Shown: positions 1 through 11,678 of the stretch, piece by piece
How positions within the stretch are numbered: position 1 is the first letter of the stretch
Layout: each line of letters starts with the position of its first letter
Assembly (NCBI GenBank): GCA_013399855.1
Contig: VXAY01000115.1
Coordinates: forward strand, 368,265-432,264
Reading direction: 5' to 3'
Length of the DNA stretch: 64,000 bases
Source: Oxyruncus cristatus
Lineage: Eukaryota > Chordata > Aves > Passeriformes > Cotingidae
The notes under the pieces: model-generated
Told to the model about the DNA's origin: nothing
Seen by the model: the letters and a program-made list of their open reading frames with translations, nothing else
Database searches by the model: none
Made by a program: the position numbers and the translations under genes

Positions 1-301
1 TCCCTCGGGGAAGGAGCCGATGGCCGCAGCTCCGCTCGGGGCTCTCGTCCTTCAGCCGGGTCCGGGTCCGCCCGGGCCGGGCTGCGGCGCTGCTGCGGCG
101 CCGGGAGCGCCGGGCCCGCCGGTGCCTCCGCCCGGGCTCTGCTGCACCTGCTGCGGGGCTGGGCTGCCCTGCGAGCAGAGGAGGCTCCCTCGCTCCGTCC
201 TCCCTCAACTTCGCATCACTCCGGGCTACCCCCGCTCCGCGCCGCCGCATGCACCGGTGCTGCCGTCCGCCCCCGGCTCCGGGGAAAGGCTCGGCTGCCC
301 T

Positions 302-309
302 CCCGCCCC
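302..309 (-). promoter_or_regulatory. GC box (Sp1-type)
   Basis: CCCGCCCC on the plus strand, GGGGCGGG on the minus strand, inside the CpG island. This is the consensus core for Sp/KLF factors. Chance matches are common in such GC-rich DNA, so the weight comes from its position near a CCAAT box. Confidence 0.4.
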
Positions 310-403
310 ATGCACTGCCCCGCTCCCAGGACAGCGGGCAGCTCCCGGCACAGGGCAGGTCCCCCGTGCCCGCCTCTGGCGGGAGGGACCGCGGCCGCCT
401 CCG

Positions 404-411
404 CCAATCAG
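404..411 (+). promoter_or_regulatory. CCAAT box (NF-Y-type)
   Basis: CCAATCAG is a full match to the preferred NF-Y core plus flank. It sits at the right border of the CpG island, about 95 bp from the GC box at 302-309. NF-Y sites usually lie 60-100 bp upstream of a start site. A leftward start near 310-340 or a rightward start near 470-510 would both fit. Confidence 0.45.
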
Positions 412-430
412 CCCCAGCACCCATAAGGTT

Positions 431-2623
431 TAGCCCCAACCTATTTAGTTCCAACCCCCACCGTGGGCGCTGGGACGTACCTCTAAACCTAGTCCCTCCG
501 ACTGACTAAACGTTGGCTAAACAATGAAATTATCCCCTTCTCCGTCATCCTGGGAAAGTAGCCTTTAAGGCTCTCACCTGACAGACTTAAATACTAACGC
601 TAATTCTCCAATTAGTTTTACGTGTGTGTGGTTTGGGTGGGTGTGGATTTGGTTTTTGGGTGGGGTTTTTTCCTCCTATTCACTTACATAGTAATAATAT
701 AACAATAAAGTATAATAAAAGCGTATTTTCACAGCGGACACACAATAAAGTTCTTTGAAACGATGAGATTTGTCCCTCATCTCACAAGCACTCTAAAATC
801 CAAACTTTCTGCCTGCTTGCTTTACACTTTAAGTTTAAAAGTGTTTTATGGATACACCATTTCATTGAAGCTTTTATAATGAACTCTAAAGAAGTGTCAG
901 TCTCTCTTTCAGATTGGACCGATCAAGTTACTCCTCTAATAAAAGTGAAGGTTTGAATTTCATCAGACAAAACAAGAAAGTTAATGAAATTGGAATGGTA
1001 AGTTAATGACGTGCACGATAAGAGAAATAAACATAAGCTTTAGATTGATCTCCATTCTAGTCAAGATGGCTTGCAAAAGAAAATGAAACTTTACTTTCAT
1101 TCAAAGTAATCCAATTTATTTGGGACATAGAACTTTTCCTGGTATTCATTATAGAGCCTTTTAAAAGCTTTTGTGTTTCTCAAATCCCGTGCCCCATCTG
1201 ACATCTAGTTAACATCAAATCACGTGTTAAGCTTTAGTGGGTGGCACTGGAATCCTACAAGCTAATGGTGGCCTTTAGCTTTGAGGTAAATACTGAGCTC
1301 TAAAAATGAGGTTCTGAAGTTAAATGTCTCAAAATCAAGCATATTTACACTTTCGTGTTAAAAGCTGTAGTTTCTTCTGGACAAAATAAATTTCAAACTG
1401 TAATGCCAATGGAAAGCAATAGGTAACAATTGAATAAATTCAGCTTCTCTGCATATCTAAGTGACCTCCTTAGTCCAGTGGCAACTGATTTAGGAAATCC
1501 AAAACCACCAGAACCATTCTTGGGGTAACAATGGGCATAAGTCTGGATTTGAACCAAGTGTAGATTTTGTTCAGACCTCTCTGAGCTGTGTTGAGATCTT
1601 CTGTACATTTATCAATATTCTCTGTATTTCTTGGGTAGCAGCTTTAATAAAGGTGCTCTTGCTGTGAAAGCTGCAATTGGTGCAATTACCTGGGGATTTT
1701 TATTACAACTGCTCGGTAAAAAATCAATTTAAGGATTCCTTCGTGGAATGTGGCACTGAAAATATCTCACAGTGGTGGTAGTGTTTTGAATTTAGTTACT
1801 GTGTACTATTTAGTTCTAACTCAGGGGAGAATGGTACTTCTAAGAGCTTTTGTATCATTTCCCACACATTTTATCTTTCCTGTCAGCGTGTCATACATAG
1901 TTGCTTGATTTGATCATTGTTCTGTCTTGCCAGTTTCCTATATTATTCGGCAAGCAAGCATGGGTCACACAAATTGTTGTGTTTCAGAGTTAATGATTTC
2001 CTCAGAACATCATACATTTATTGTAACAGCATGCAGTGATCTTTCCTTGTGCAAACACTTCAATTCCAAGAACGTGATACTGTCCTGTTATGGTACATGC
2101 TATTGCAAAATTGCTTCTATTTCAACTTCCAGATATGCATATAATTTTGCATTTAACAATCTTGTATTTCTTTCAAAATAAGTATAAGATGTTCATTATT
2201 AACTAAGCTATTATTATATTTCTAAGGTGTATAAGTTGTAAAGGTCAACACTGAAACAGGGATTTTTTTATTCTCTGGTAAATTCCAGAATGTAATACAG
2301 AAAGTCAGTGGAATTGGAATCTTGGAATTTGAAATTGTGATAAGAAAATTGGATTCATATAAAATAATAAAAATTCACAAAATTTTACAAATACAGAGAA
2401 TTCTTAATTTTGCTTCAACTTTTGCAGAGCTAATAAAAAATTCAGAAGTGTTTTTGAAGAACCTTTTATTGTTGTCCAAAGGACACCTTCATATAATTTT
2501 TCAAGAGAGGAATGATTAATGAAATTTTTTTTTTCAAGCTGGACGGTGATGTCTCAAAGTTATTTTTGCTGACTGAGGAACAAGAAACGCCACCTGACAT
2601 GAAATGTTTCTCCGAGGTGTAGT
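431..2623. other. AT-rich non-coding DNA, no gene seen
   Basis: No frame with coding character and no recognisable repeat family is visible. The only distinctive piece is a G/T-biased stretch at about 620-670, described separately. Open frames are short (at most 84 codons) and look random. The stretch could be the first intron of a rightward gene starting in the CpG island, or upstream DNA of a leftward gene. Confidence 0.55.
635..665 (+). other. G/T-rich stretch with four G-runs (possible G-quadruplex)
   Basis: G-runs of 3, 3, 3 and 4 occur at 635-637, 639-641, 658-660 and 662-665, with loops of 1, 16 and 1 bases. The long middle loop weakens the case. It lies about 200 bp outside the CpG island, where G4 motifs are often found near promoters. 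Confidence 0.3.
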
Positions 2624-2694
2624 GTGCCTTCACCCAACAGAATCAAGTTCTAACTTGATTTGAGTTCTGTCTTGATTCTGTTGGATGAAGGCAC
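2624..2694. repeat. 71-bp inverted repeat: 24-bp stem, 23-base loop
   Basis: The left arm (2624-2647) and right arm (2671-2694) are reverse complements over 24 positions with a single difference: C at 2633 faces A at 2685. Read from the minus strand, that pair becomes a U-G wobble, so a minus-strand transcript would form an uninterrupted 24-bp stem with a 23-base loop. Total length is close to a microRNA precursor. The pairing stops at both outer ends. I recognise no known microRNA or transposon end in it. It could be an unannotated hairpin RNA, a small palindromic element, or a local inverted duplication. Confidence 0.85.
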
Positions 2695-3649
2695 CTGTTC
2701 CCTGTTGCATTTTCTTCCCTATAGAGTTTTTATCATACTCATAAGAATCGAGGAGTATTCCGGATTTGTGATCCTTCAAAGCTGGTTAGTTGAACTGTTC
2801 AATGTACGTAAGTTAAATTGAAGATTATGTCCCTTGTGCTTTTCTCCTGATTTGCACCGGTCTGTTGGCAAAAGAGAAAGTAATTTCTCCAGTAGATTTC
2901 TGGATCATGATGATTCACACAGTTCTTTGGGTTGTTTTTCCCACACCTTGATTGTTTTGGCTATACATGCACATACCTCAAGAGTTTTTACAGAGCAAAG
3001 TAGAAGTGCAACCCTCCTTGTAACTCATATAAGATAGTGTTAGATGATTTTGCTTGTTAAGTGGTATGTGATCGGCCAAACTAATTTATTTAAATGAGCT
3101 TTGGAGTTCTTTTGCCTTTCCAATATGCCAGATGGAACTAATCACCGGAAATGTATATTACCTGATTTAACTGCAGTGTCACCAGACAACCAACTCTTTG
3201 CTGTAGGCAACTGTTGGCCGTATTATCTCACATAATTGACATTAACAGAGAAGTTATGTTAATTCTACCTGTGTCGGTGACTCCCAGAACTGTATATTAC
3301 ACCTAAAAAAGGTGGTGCCCAACAGAAAATAACTCCCTTGTGATCAGCCTATATTTTCAGAATCTTTTAGGTGTAAAATGTTAATTTCCAGGTAAGTGCT
3401 GTGTATTTGGGTAGCAGCAGAATGTCAAGTGTCTCGATCGCTTTTTCTCCCAGTTGAGAAACCTGTGATGCACCTTCAGTTGTCCTCTTGGTGCAGCCTG
3501 TGCAATCACAAAACATAATGTGCTATTTCCTTGAGCTATTTCCTTGTCTGGCAGTACTGCAACTTTCCAAGGGGGTTTGTTGACCACGACTTTAATGTAC
3601 AAAAGTGTTAAAACCATTAATCCCACTTCACATTATGTGGTTGGAGGGG
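2695..3649. other. AT-rich non-coding DNA, no gene seen
   Basis: No repeat family, coding frame or regulatory cluster could be supported. Frames up to 81 codons are open but lack splice context and coding-like composition. Confidence 0.5.
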
Positions 3650-3870
3650 GTGCAGGGAAGAGCACTTGGAGTGTTTAGGGGGATGGAGCAACTGCCTTAT
3701 GAGGAGAGTCTAAAGAAGCTGGAACTCTTCTGTATGGAAAGGGAAAAACTGAGGGAGGATTTGATCAAAATCTGTCAAACTACGAGGTGGGTAGAGATGG
3801 CAAACACACAGCGGCTATGCGTTGTAATCCAAGAACAGATGACAGTAACTGCAGTAATTATCAAAACAGG
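3650..3870 (+). mobile_element. CR1 LINE fragment, old, sense orientation
   Basis: This stretch follows the CR1 3' region in order. It has a GGGAAGAGCACTTGGAG-like segment, then CTTATGAGGAGAG (3696-3708, matching the CCTATGAGGAGCGG block), a TCTGTATGGAAAGGG segment in place of CCTGGAGAAAAGG, GAGGGAGGATTTGATC for the GGGGAGACCTTATC block, and ACGAGGTGGGTAG for the AGGAGGTGGGGG block. It is heavily diverged, lacks the CR1 3' terminus, and carries no intact ORF. It is a dead 5'-truncated copy, probably trimmed at both ends. Confidence 0.8.
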
Positions 3871-6800
3871 TTAAAGAGATGAAAGCAAGCTCTTAATGAA
3901 AAGCAGCTGACCTTGATTTCCTTTATTACCCCAGAAAGTTTAAAAGTGGGCTGTTTGAACAGGGTAGGAACAGAGTGAGCAGCTTTGTGGGTGATAGCTC
4001 TGTAAGCCAGCTCTAAGGGCAGGGTTTGCTTCTGGGAGTGTGCAAGTATGATACCTGAGTATTCTGGGTAAGTAATAAAGGTTTTGATTATACCCAGTGG
4101 CTGTGCTGTCTCTGAAAGGTGTTTTCTTTTCCTGGTGTTAGAAACTGAATGGTGGCTCAGAAGGGCTTTGGTCACCCATGTGGTATTTGTTGTATTGGGA
4201 ACTCTTAAAGTTAAAGCAGAGAAGCTCTTAAAATCTCTTCTCTTACAGCAGAGAAGCTTGTTAGTTAAGTTTTCTTGTTACTTTTGCCTTGGTCTAAGCA
4301 GAACTCTGTATATCAGGGTGTAATTGGAAAATAGTAATATTTTTCCTCAGTCTTTTTTCTTGTTAGTAAGTAGAGATTAATTTGTGTTCATGAAACTTGG
4401 GTCTGACAGTCTAAGCTGTGTTTTCTGAGCATTTGTAAATCTTTGGGTAGTACTGATGTTAGGTTGAAATACAAACAGGCAAGAAGTGATAGGTGTGGTG
4501 CAGATATTTGTTGATGGAGTAGTTTCGTCTATGTTACCTATTCTGGTGACTCTTTGTTCCTTTGTGGTTTTTTTCCTATGCTTAACTGTGATTCACTGGA
4601 GTCAATTCAAAAGCTGTGCAACTCTGTAGCATTGCTGTGTTCTTATATTGCTCTTTTGATACTGCCTCTTTAGTAACTTCTTCAATTGTGGGGTAACATG
4701 TTCCTCATTACACATTTGAAAAGAAATGTAGAAATAGCGAGGTGTATGTTTGTATTCACATTTTAACAGAACTCGTTCTTCTTAATTCAATTTAAGCAGA
4801 ACATTCGTTAAGTCTCTAAAAAGAAGCTGCACATGGAAAGTCATGAATGAGGCTTTATTTATGACTTGTTTCTCTCCATAAACTTGACTTTTCAGTTAGG
4901 ATGTTTTTCTTAACTCTTTGGGAGCTGAAAACTGAGAAGCTATTGGTATCATTCAAATGCCAGATTGGTACAAACTCACAAACCAAATGTGTGGATTTAA
5001 TCTGGTTAAAATATTGTGGGTTTAGCTGTGGTTAAAAATGTTTGCAAATGTAGTTGGTTACCTTGCAGGTTGTTATATCATGTAAATAGTGTTCCATGTA
5101 GCCATCCTTATTCCTCCTCAAAGAGAAGATCTACAATTTCATGCCTTTAAGCTTAAGAAAAACCACATAATAGGTATTAGTGGTAGTCTTTTTTTCAGTT
5201 TAAGTATCAAAAGATATTTCAAGCCTGTTACCTGATAGAGCTTGCTAATTGTATGTAGTTTGTTAGTCAGCAAGAAGTAATTACAAAATGGTCCTACAAT
5301 GAAGTCTCACTTTTAGAAGGAAAAAAAAATCCATGAAATACCCAAACTTGGAATTAGAACTAATTTCATACCTGGCCCTTGCAAGTGGCTTTTTCAGAAC
5401 CCACCAACGTCATCTACATAGTGTTACAAGTACCGAGTTCAAAATTTGTCTGCAGAGGGAGTGAACCAATCCAACAGGATTCCTGATTGTGCTATGTTTT
5501 TACACCTGTAAGTGACTTCAGGAAGTGTTGCTGTAGCTATCGTTATAACTTAAATCGTGCACAATGGTAAGCTGTGGTTTGTGTATCTTTCCCCTGACGA
5601 GTTAGTTGTGTATGACCATAAATAAGACAATTGATAGTGCTTGGATACTCCAGTAAAACTTATTGCTGTTTGAAAGGAAAGAAAGGGCAGCAAAACAAAT
5701 GTGTTGCTCCAGCAGTATTTTATTGTATTTGGTTCTTGCAACACTTCTCATTAATAACAGAAGTCTTACCACACCTACTAAAAAAAACCCAGCAAATGTG
5801 AGAAGCTCTGTTCATCTTGTTTGTTCTCCTTACCTCTGCTGAGAAGCAGGAGTGAGGAACAGAGCACCTCAGTAGGGCCTCAAGGAAGTAGCTCATTGGA
5901 CTGACATCGAGCTGGTCACTGGACACTGGCACAACTGACAAGGGTGTGGTATGGGGTGTGTGTGTTCAGTTCTCTGTTTTAGAAGTGGTTTGTAACAATG
6001 TAATTGTAGCCTTGCATGTGGAGTGGCAAAAGCTTGACAAAAAGTTAGCGATCTTTCCCTGGGGTCTCATGCGGGTGACTACTTATTTTTTCCACCTCTT
6101 GTCAGAGGTAAGATAACATGAGTAGGCCATATTGAGCTCAGTGTTTTGAAGTCTTTGTAGTTCAAGATAACACAAAACTGCGGTCTAAAATCGTGCTAAA
6201 CAGTGGAGTCTGCAGAGGAGAACTGACACCCTTCATTTAGATGTCTGAGCGTGTCTCCTCAGATAGTGCTAGGCTGTGATTGGTAAACTGCTGAGTGGAA
6301 CCTTCTTCCATTTGTCCTAGAAGTACCCTGACTTTAAGATGAGCTTGGTAAGTCTATGCAAGACATGGTAGGACTGAGTTCCTGCAGTAGTAGGGTAATA
6401 GTCATGACTGAGGAGGTTTCTTTCAATCCTGAATTTCTGATGACAGGTTTATAAGAAGCAAGAGATTATAAAACAGAACAGGGCTCTCCAGCCTTGTTTT
6501 TGGGATGCTTGCAAGGGGGTACAGGGCAAAGATCCTGAGTTCAAGCTCCAGTGCTAGGTGACTATTCAATATCAACTTATTTCTATACAAAGCTGGGGGG
6601 GCGTAGGGGACAGTGACTTCCTGCAACTGATATGAAACAAAATAACCCAGCAGCATGATTGATCAAAACTGCCAAGGGAATTAAGTATGGCCACGGATGT
6701 GAGTCCACAGAGCGTGGAGGGAATGTGGTGCTCCAAGTGCCATGAGCAGATCTCAACAACTATGTAGTGCTTTGGCAAGTCAGTAACTTCTAGTACTGAA

Positions 6801-9409
6801 CTTACTGCAACCGTTTCTGGGCCTTCACCAGCAATGCTGGTTCATCTTGTTGTAACTCCTGTGCTGGGTGTGATGCCAAGTGTGGCCAAATCACTGTGTG
6901 TACCTACCCCTTGCCAAGAAGTTGTTTCCCAATGTCTGGGTAGCCACCACCACATCCTCATGCCAGATTTTCCAAACAAGTTCCACACTTGCATGTCTGT
7001 CTGCATTTTGCAAGCCTTGATACACTCTGAGAATGTCATGCTGAAATTATTGCCATCCACTGCTTGAAATAACCAGTCTGTGCTTCAGTTGGAAAAGTAG
7101 TCTTTTCTGTTTTGTTTTAATAGGCATATGCACAGAATTTCCTTATCCCTATTTTATCTTTGTCCATTCCTGGACATCTTATGGACTGTTTTCCCCTCTT
7201 CTTTGATTGCAAGCAGCCCTAGTAATAAAAGCTGTATATCAAGCTCCCTTTTAAATGCTCCAGGAGTATTTTTTTTCACAGTGGGTGTCACTTCTTCCAC
7301 TCAGATCTAAGAAATGCATCCATACTCTGCCATTCCACCATCAAAATCAGTTTAAGAGACCACAGCCTTTTGCAACTGGGGCTGTCTTACTTATGTAGCT
7401 ACCCCTTTCAGGATACCTGCGGTGTGATTTTACGTTGTCCCTTTTGTGCAAGTGGTTTTACACTTTCTTAGGGATAAAACATGTAATTACTCAAATATTA
7501 ATTCTCTACTGGTTTATCTGGTTTTAGGAGTGTATCTGAGACCACTTTCTAAACGTAAAGCTTTTTCCTTGTTTTTTTTTTAAACTATTTTGGGCTGTCC
7601 CTGGGCGTAAGGCAACAGAAAACCTGGAGGCCTGAATATATAGAGAGAATGATTTAGGGCAGGTGACATGCTTTGGAAGAGAGAACAAATTGAAAGGCAT
7701 TTTCTCTCCCAGCTGCTCTTGTTAGTTTTCAGTGTAGCCATCTTCCCTTTTATTTAGAACATGAACTAAATATCAAGAGAAGGATGAGAAAGAAACTTCT
7801 AAGAAGAGCAAGAATCCATTTCCAGTTCTCTCAAAACTAGAGAAAGGAGTATCTTTAACAAATTAGATCTCTAACAAGCCATAAAATTAATTGAAATTTT
7901 TAATTATGTGCCTAACTTAGGTGTACAGGTTAGAAGTCTGTAGGTGTTACGTGTCACGTACCCCTGATGGTCTGCATGCTGCTTTCAAGTCAGAAGTTTC
8001 AAATGAGTAATCATATTTCTATATATTAGTCTGAGTTTTTAAAGAATTTCCCATGTACTAACCTTTCAACTTCATGTACTGAACAACTTTGATGTAATTT
8101 TTAACAGCATAATGGTAAGACTGCATTAAAATTGAGTATTAAATAGCATAAGGAAAATACTTTTAAACAAGTACAATGTATGAATCATGATGCTGATAAT
8201 CTATACAAACTAACTCTAGGAAACTGGTTTTAAACAATTGCAGAAAATAACACATATTCAATAATACGAAGTGTTATCTCTCCTTTTCATATAAGTATTT
8301 TGTCTGCTTTTATTTTCCAAGACTCTTTTCTTCCTTTCTTCTCCTGGAGCGGAAGTTTGCCTTGTATTAATCTTCTGTTTATTTTCCTTGTGTTGTCTGT
8401 TCATCAATACATTCTCAAATGGAGTTGTCTGGCTATGGAACTAATTAACTTGTATCTGTGGATATCTATGTAATTCCATCTGTGCTTATGATCTCTTAGG
8501 AAAACCAAAATTGGATAGGAATAGCATAATTGCAGACAGATATGTTGGCCCTAACTTGTGATGCAGGGGAGAGCAGACACTTTGTTGGTACAGGAATCTT
8601 CCATCTCTGCAGTCCTGTGTTGATGTTATCATAATAATGATGCATTTCCTGTGTTTGCCACCTCATGTGAATGGTCTTCTGCAGGACCTTGTCCTTTACC
8701 AAACCTTCAGTGATTGAATTGGAGGTATCAAGTGTCTCTCACTGAGTACATTTATATTAAAGCCCTCTTGGGAACCTTGACTAATATATTCAATATTTTG
8801 CTTAGGGAAATTGGTTTGTCATAGTTCCATATCCAGCCTGTGTTAAATATATGCAGAAGCATCAAGAAGTTTGGAGCAGTGACTTGTTACACATTGATTT
8901 GTCCCATTTTCCTGTTACTGCAGGAGTGATGACTGAACTCCAGCCAATCAAGAATGTATGTTTAGTAAAGAAAAATCTGTTACATAATGATTAATGTCTC
9001 CTTCTACAAAGTAGTTTTACCAGCAATTTTGGGAGATTGGTTCTTTGGTTGGTAGGGAATAGCAAAGTGTGGTCAGTTCGAAGTTAATATAATTTTTCCT
9101 TTTTCTGTGCTGAGAGCTGTGGTTGGTCCTTCTCTGGATTTTTTTTCTATGTATGATTTGAACTGAGACCTAGTAACTGATTATTAACTGATTTTTTTGA
9201 TTTTTCTGTGCTGTAAATGGACAAGTGTAGTAAAATCATTACAGAACTGTCATATTTAGATTGGGCTATTTAGGAGCCTTAGTGAGTCTTCCTTCTGCAG
9301 AAGAGGGGTCTGCTGCTTAATGTTGCTCCTGTAGAAGTTTTGGAACACAGTTCTGGAGGTTGTGTGTGTATCTGGAGTAGCTACAGCCAGTAAGAGATCC
9401 TTGAGTAGG
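3871..9409. other. AT-rich non-coding DNA, no gene seen
   Basis: About 5.5 kb without a recognisable gene or repeat. Scattered T- and A-runs and short open frames (up to 104 codons) occur, none with convincing splice sites or a known domain. It may hold ancient repeats too decayed to recognise by eye. Confidence 0.5.
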
Positions 9410-9725
9410 GAATCTTGAAATAGTTCAAGTTGGAAGATATGTCTGGAGGTCTAATCCCAGAACCACCTAGTCTTGGGTGTTTGATCACTTGAGTTTGGAA
9501 CATGTCTGAGGATGTAGATTCCACAGCTGGTTTGCCAACTGTCACAGTAGTGTTTTTGTCCAAGTATGTAGTCAGCTCTTCAGGTCTTGACCTTTGTGTC
9601 CAGTGCCTTTCGTGCTATCACTAGACACTTTCCGAAAGAGCTCCGCTCTTGATGCAATCCCACTGGATAGCTGGAGACAGCAATGAGATGTCCCCTCAGC
9701 TTTCTCTTGAGATAAGGACATTAGA
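9410..9725 (-). mobile_element. CR1 LINE fragment, antisense orientation
   Basis: Read on the plus strand this matches the reverse complement of a CR1 3' region. It begins with a GAATCTTGAAATAG segment (CR1 GAATCATAGAATGG), then CAAGTTGGAAG and TCTGGAGGTCTAATCC, then GATTCCACAGCTGG (CR1 GACTCCACAACCTC). Near the right end come the GTGTCCAGTGCC, GAGATGTCCCCTCAG and CTTTCTCTTGAG blocks (CR1 GAGATCCCCTCTCAG and CTTCTCTTCTCCAG). It is diverged, with small deletions, and non-coding. It is the only CR1 copy seen on the minus strand here. Confidence 0.8.
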
Positions 9726-11204
9726 GAAGATATTCACCTGTACTCTTTCTGTGTTGGCTGGAGGGTGGATTTTGGGTAAGTGTGCAAATATCCCTTCACA
9801 TGTACTCAAGTCGGGGCCTGTTACGTAAATCTGGGTGCAGTGGGGTTCATGTGGAACAGCAAGTGATTCCCAGAAGTACCGTGTTTGGAGGCTGAATTGA
9901 ACTTTATATTCCTGACTTGAATCAGATCTTGAAATCTGCAAAGGCTGGAGGGAAGACAGAATTGTTGATTTCATATCAGTGAAATAGCTGAGAACACTTC
10001 CTTGGGAAAGAAATCATTGCAGAGGAGGCAGCTTGAGGGGCAGAGTAAAACAAAACAAGGCCAGGACTAGTGAAAATGAAGGCATTGGTAGTAGTGGGAT
10101 AAGAGTGAAGTGTAGATGATGCACATGCAAAGAGCGAACTAGAATTCCTGTGTGGTGGGCAAGTGACTACAGAAATCACTGTGCATCTCAATAGGCTTAG
10201 GCTTTCCCTTTTTAACTCCACAGTAATGTATTTGTGGACAAGATAAGAGTGGCCAAAATGAGTAGAAATGTTGGAAGATGGGGCTAGTGGAAACCACAGA
10301 GTTGGGTTTTTCTAGAGTGGAGAGGGGAAGATTATTGGTAGAAGGGGGAGGAGCCGTTTGCTTTTCAGCTACTGCTTTGAATAATGAAATATTTATTCTC
10401 TGCAAGAAGAAAAACTGAAACAATAGAGCTGTGTTCATAGAAAAATGGTCATTTGTCCAGACTCTGATTGCTGGTTCATCAATACCTCTTTGTGAGAGGT
10501 ACTTCCCTGAAATATGCCTTTGTTTCCAATGGAACGCAACCAGGGGCGTATAGTGCAAGGAGTCTCAGTTGGGCAGGCTTAAACAAACAATAAAACAGTG
10601 CAAAGACTGACATTAAAATGTATATATTTGTTCTGTGCCGTGTTCTATTCATTACCTGATTAGAGCATGAGGCAAAACAACACATCTTGAAGCTTCCAGC
10701 CCCCTGAGCTGTATGTGTACAGCAGTGTCTTCAAACATCCTGCAACACCATTCAAAGGGCAGTTGCCAAGCTTCTCATGGTGTTTGTTTAACGAGGTTCT
10801 AAATGGTGGAAATAACCAGCAAAACTCTCTAAATTGATGCCTGTTCACAAGGACAAACACCAACTTTTTCCTTTTTTTCCCAGACCACTGAGCCCAGTGA
10901 TCTAGTGTTTATACTAGGAGGGACTATGCCAGGTGGTAACTGAGATGCCTTTAGGTCACTTGCAGTGTAATTCATCTGTGTTCTCAAAATGACATCTGCT
11001 TGCCCAGAGGCTGCTCTGGTCTATTTTCTTCTCTCCGTGCCCCAGTATCGTTTGCTGGAAGCAATTAAGAGCTGGGAATATTTATTAGTACGTCACTGTT
11101 ATGTCCCTGTTGTGATGACGGGGTGTGTTAGGGCTCCCTTTCTCTGTCAGAGAACCCAGCGTGGCCCAGATTGCAAGTTCAATAATGTAAGGGCATGACG
11201 CTAG
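9726..11204. other. Non-coding DNA, one weak minus-strand frame
   Basis: A minus-strand frame of 139 codons (10139-10558) contains a good acceptor-like pyrimidine tract ending in TTCTTGCAG just above 10399. I find no good donor in the frame downstream of it and recognise no domain. A plus-strand frame at 10989-11198 also has no support. Otherwise nothing is seen. Confidence 0.45.
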
Positions 11205-11290
11205 TTAGATTTGTTGTGCTTTTTTTCTCTCCATACTGGCATGTTGACCTGGCCTGTTGTTCTGACTTGCTGTTTGACTCTCTTGGAAAG

Positions 11291-11303
11291 CACCATCTAG
11301 TGG
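11291..11303 (-). promoter_or_regulatory. CTCF-like motif (weak)
   Basis: The minus strand reads CCACTAGATGGTG, matching the CTCF core CCASYAGRKGGC except for a final T that could be a deaminated CpG. It sits just past the donor of the candidate exon at 11315. Single-motif evidence only. Confidence 0.25.
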
Positions 11304-11314
11304 TAAAAGCTCAC

Positions 11315-11611
11315 CAAGAAATGTAGGAATAGGTTCTGTTCCTGCTTCCGTGCTGCTTTCCGTGGTAAATGTCTCCTGCTTTTCCTTTAGAAAAATGCTC
11401 TTGAGCCTCATTTTTAGGAGATTCCTCCCCAGCTTAGTTGACATTTGGAATTTCAGAGGGTCCATTGAGAATTCAGGACAACCACCAAAGAATTTGTGAA
11501 GTGACTTGCACATATTGGTGACAAGGTTGGCAGTAGTTGCTTTAATGTATCCATGTGACAGCCTGGATTCAACACGATGGCCATCTGCCAATAATAGATC
11601 TGTTCTGGTCA
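11315..11611 (-). CDS. Candidate internal coding exon, product unknown
   Basis: This 297-base block (exactly 99 codons, so symmetric phases) lies inside a 157-codon minus-strand open frame (11205-11678). On the minus strand it is preceded by a pyrimidine-rich acceptor, TTTATATTTTGTTCAG, and followed by a strong donor, TTG|GTGAGC. Translated, it has mixed polar and hydrophobic character. A stretch near the middle reads SRLSHGYIKATTANLVTNMC, followed by a Lys/Leu-rich part and a Ser/Thr/Glu-rich tail. I cannot assign it to a family, and no neighbouring exon of the same gene was found with confidence. A frame of this length can occur by chance in 64 kb, so this is a lead, not an established gene. 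If read instead from the ATG at 11678, the first residues look signal-peptide-like, but they would lie across the acceptor. Confidence 0.25.
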
Positions 11612-11678
11612 CTGAACAAAATATAAATAAATGCAGCAGTGACATGAGCAATATTGTAGTTTGACTCCTTAAAACCAA

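Larger units (their letters stand above)
1..430. promoter_or_regulatory. CpG island, probable promoter or first-exon region, cut by window edge
   Basis: The first 410 bases hold about 50 CpG dinucleotides and are strongly GC-rich, then composition drops abruptly to AT-rich DNA after about 430. In birds, CpG islands like this usually mark promoters and first exons. A GC box (CCCGCCCC, 302-309) and a CCAAT box (CCAATCAG, 404-411) lie within it. Spaced about 95 bp apart at the right end of the island, they would fit a promoter firing leftward out of the window, but both motifs work in either orientation. A plus-strand frame is open from an ATG at 20 to 433 and is rich in Pro, Gly and Ala, as almost any frame in such DNA would be. 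I do not recognise it, and its start context has C at -3 and G at +4. Gene identity and direction are unresolved. Confidence 0.75.

Noticed and set aside
10139..10558. 139-codon minus-strand frame with a good acceptor near 10399, as a partner exon for 11315-11611
   Set aside because: No convincing donor follows in the frame, and the composition is not clearly coding.
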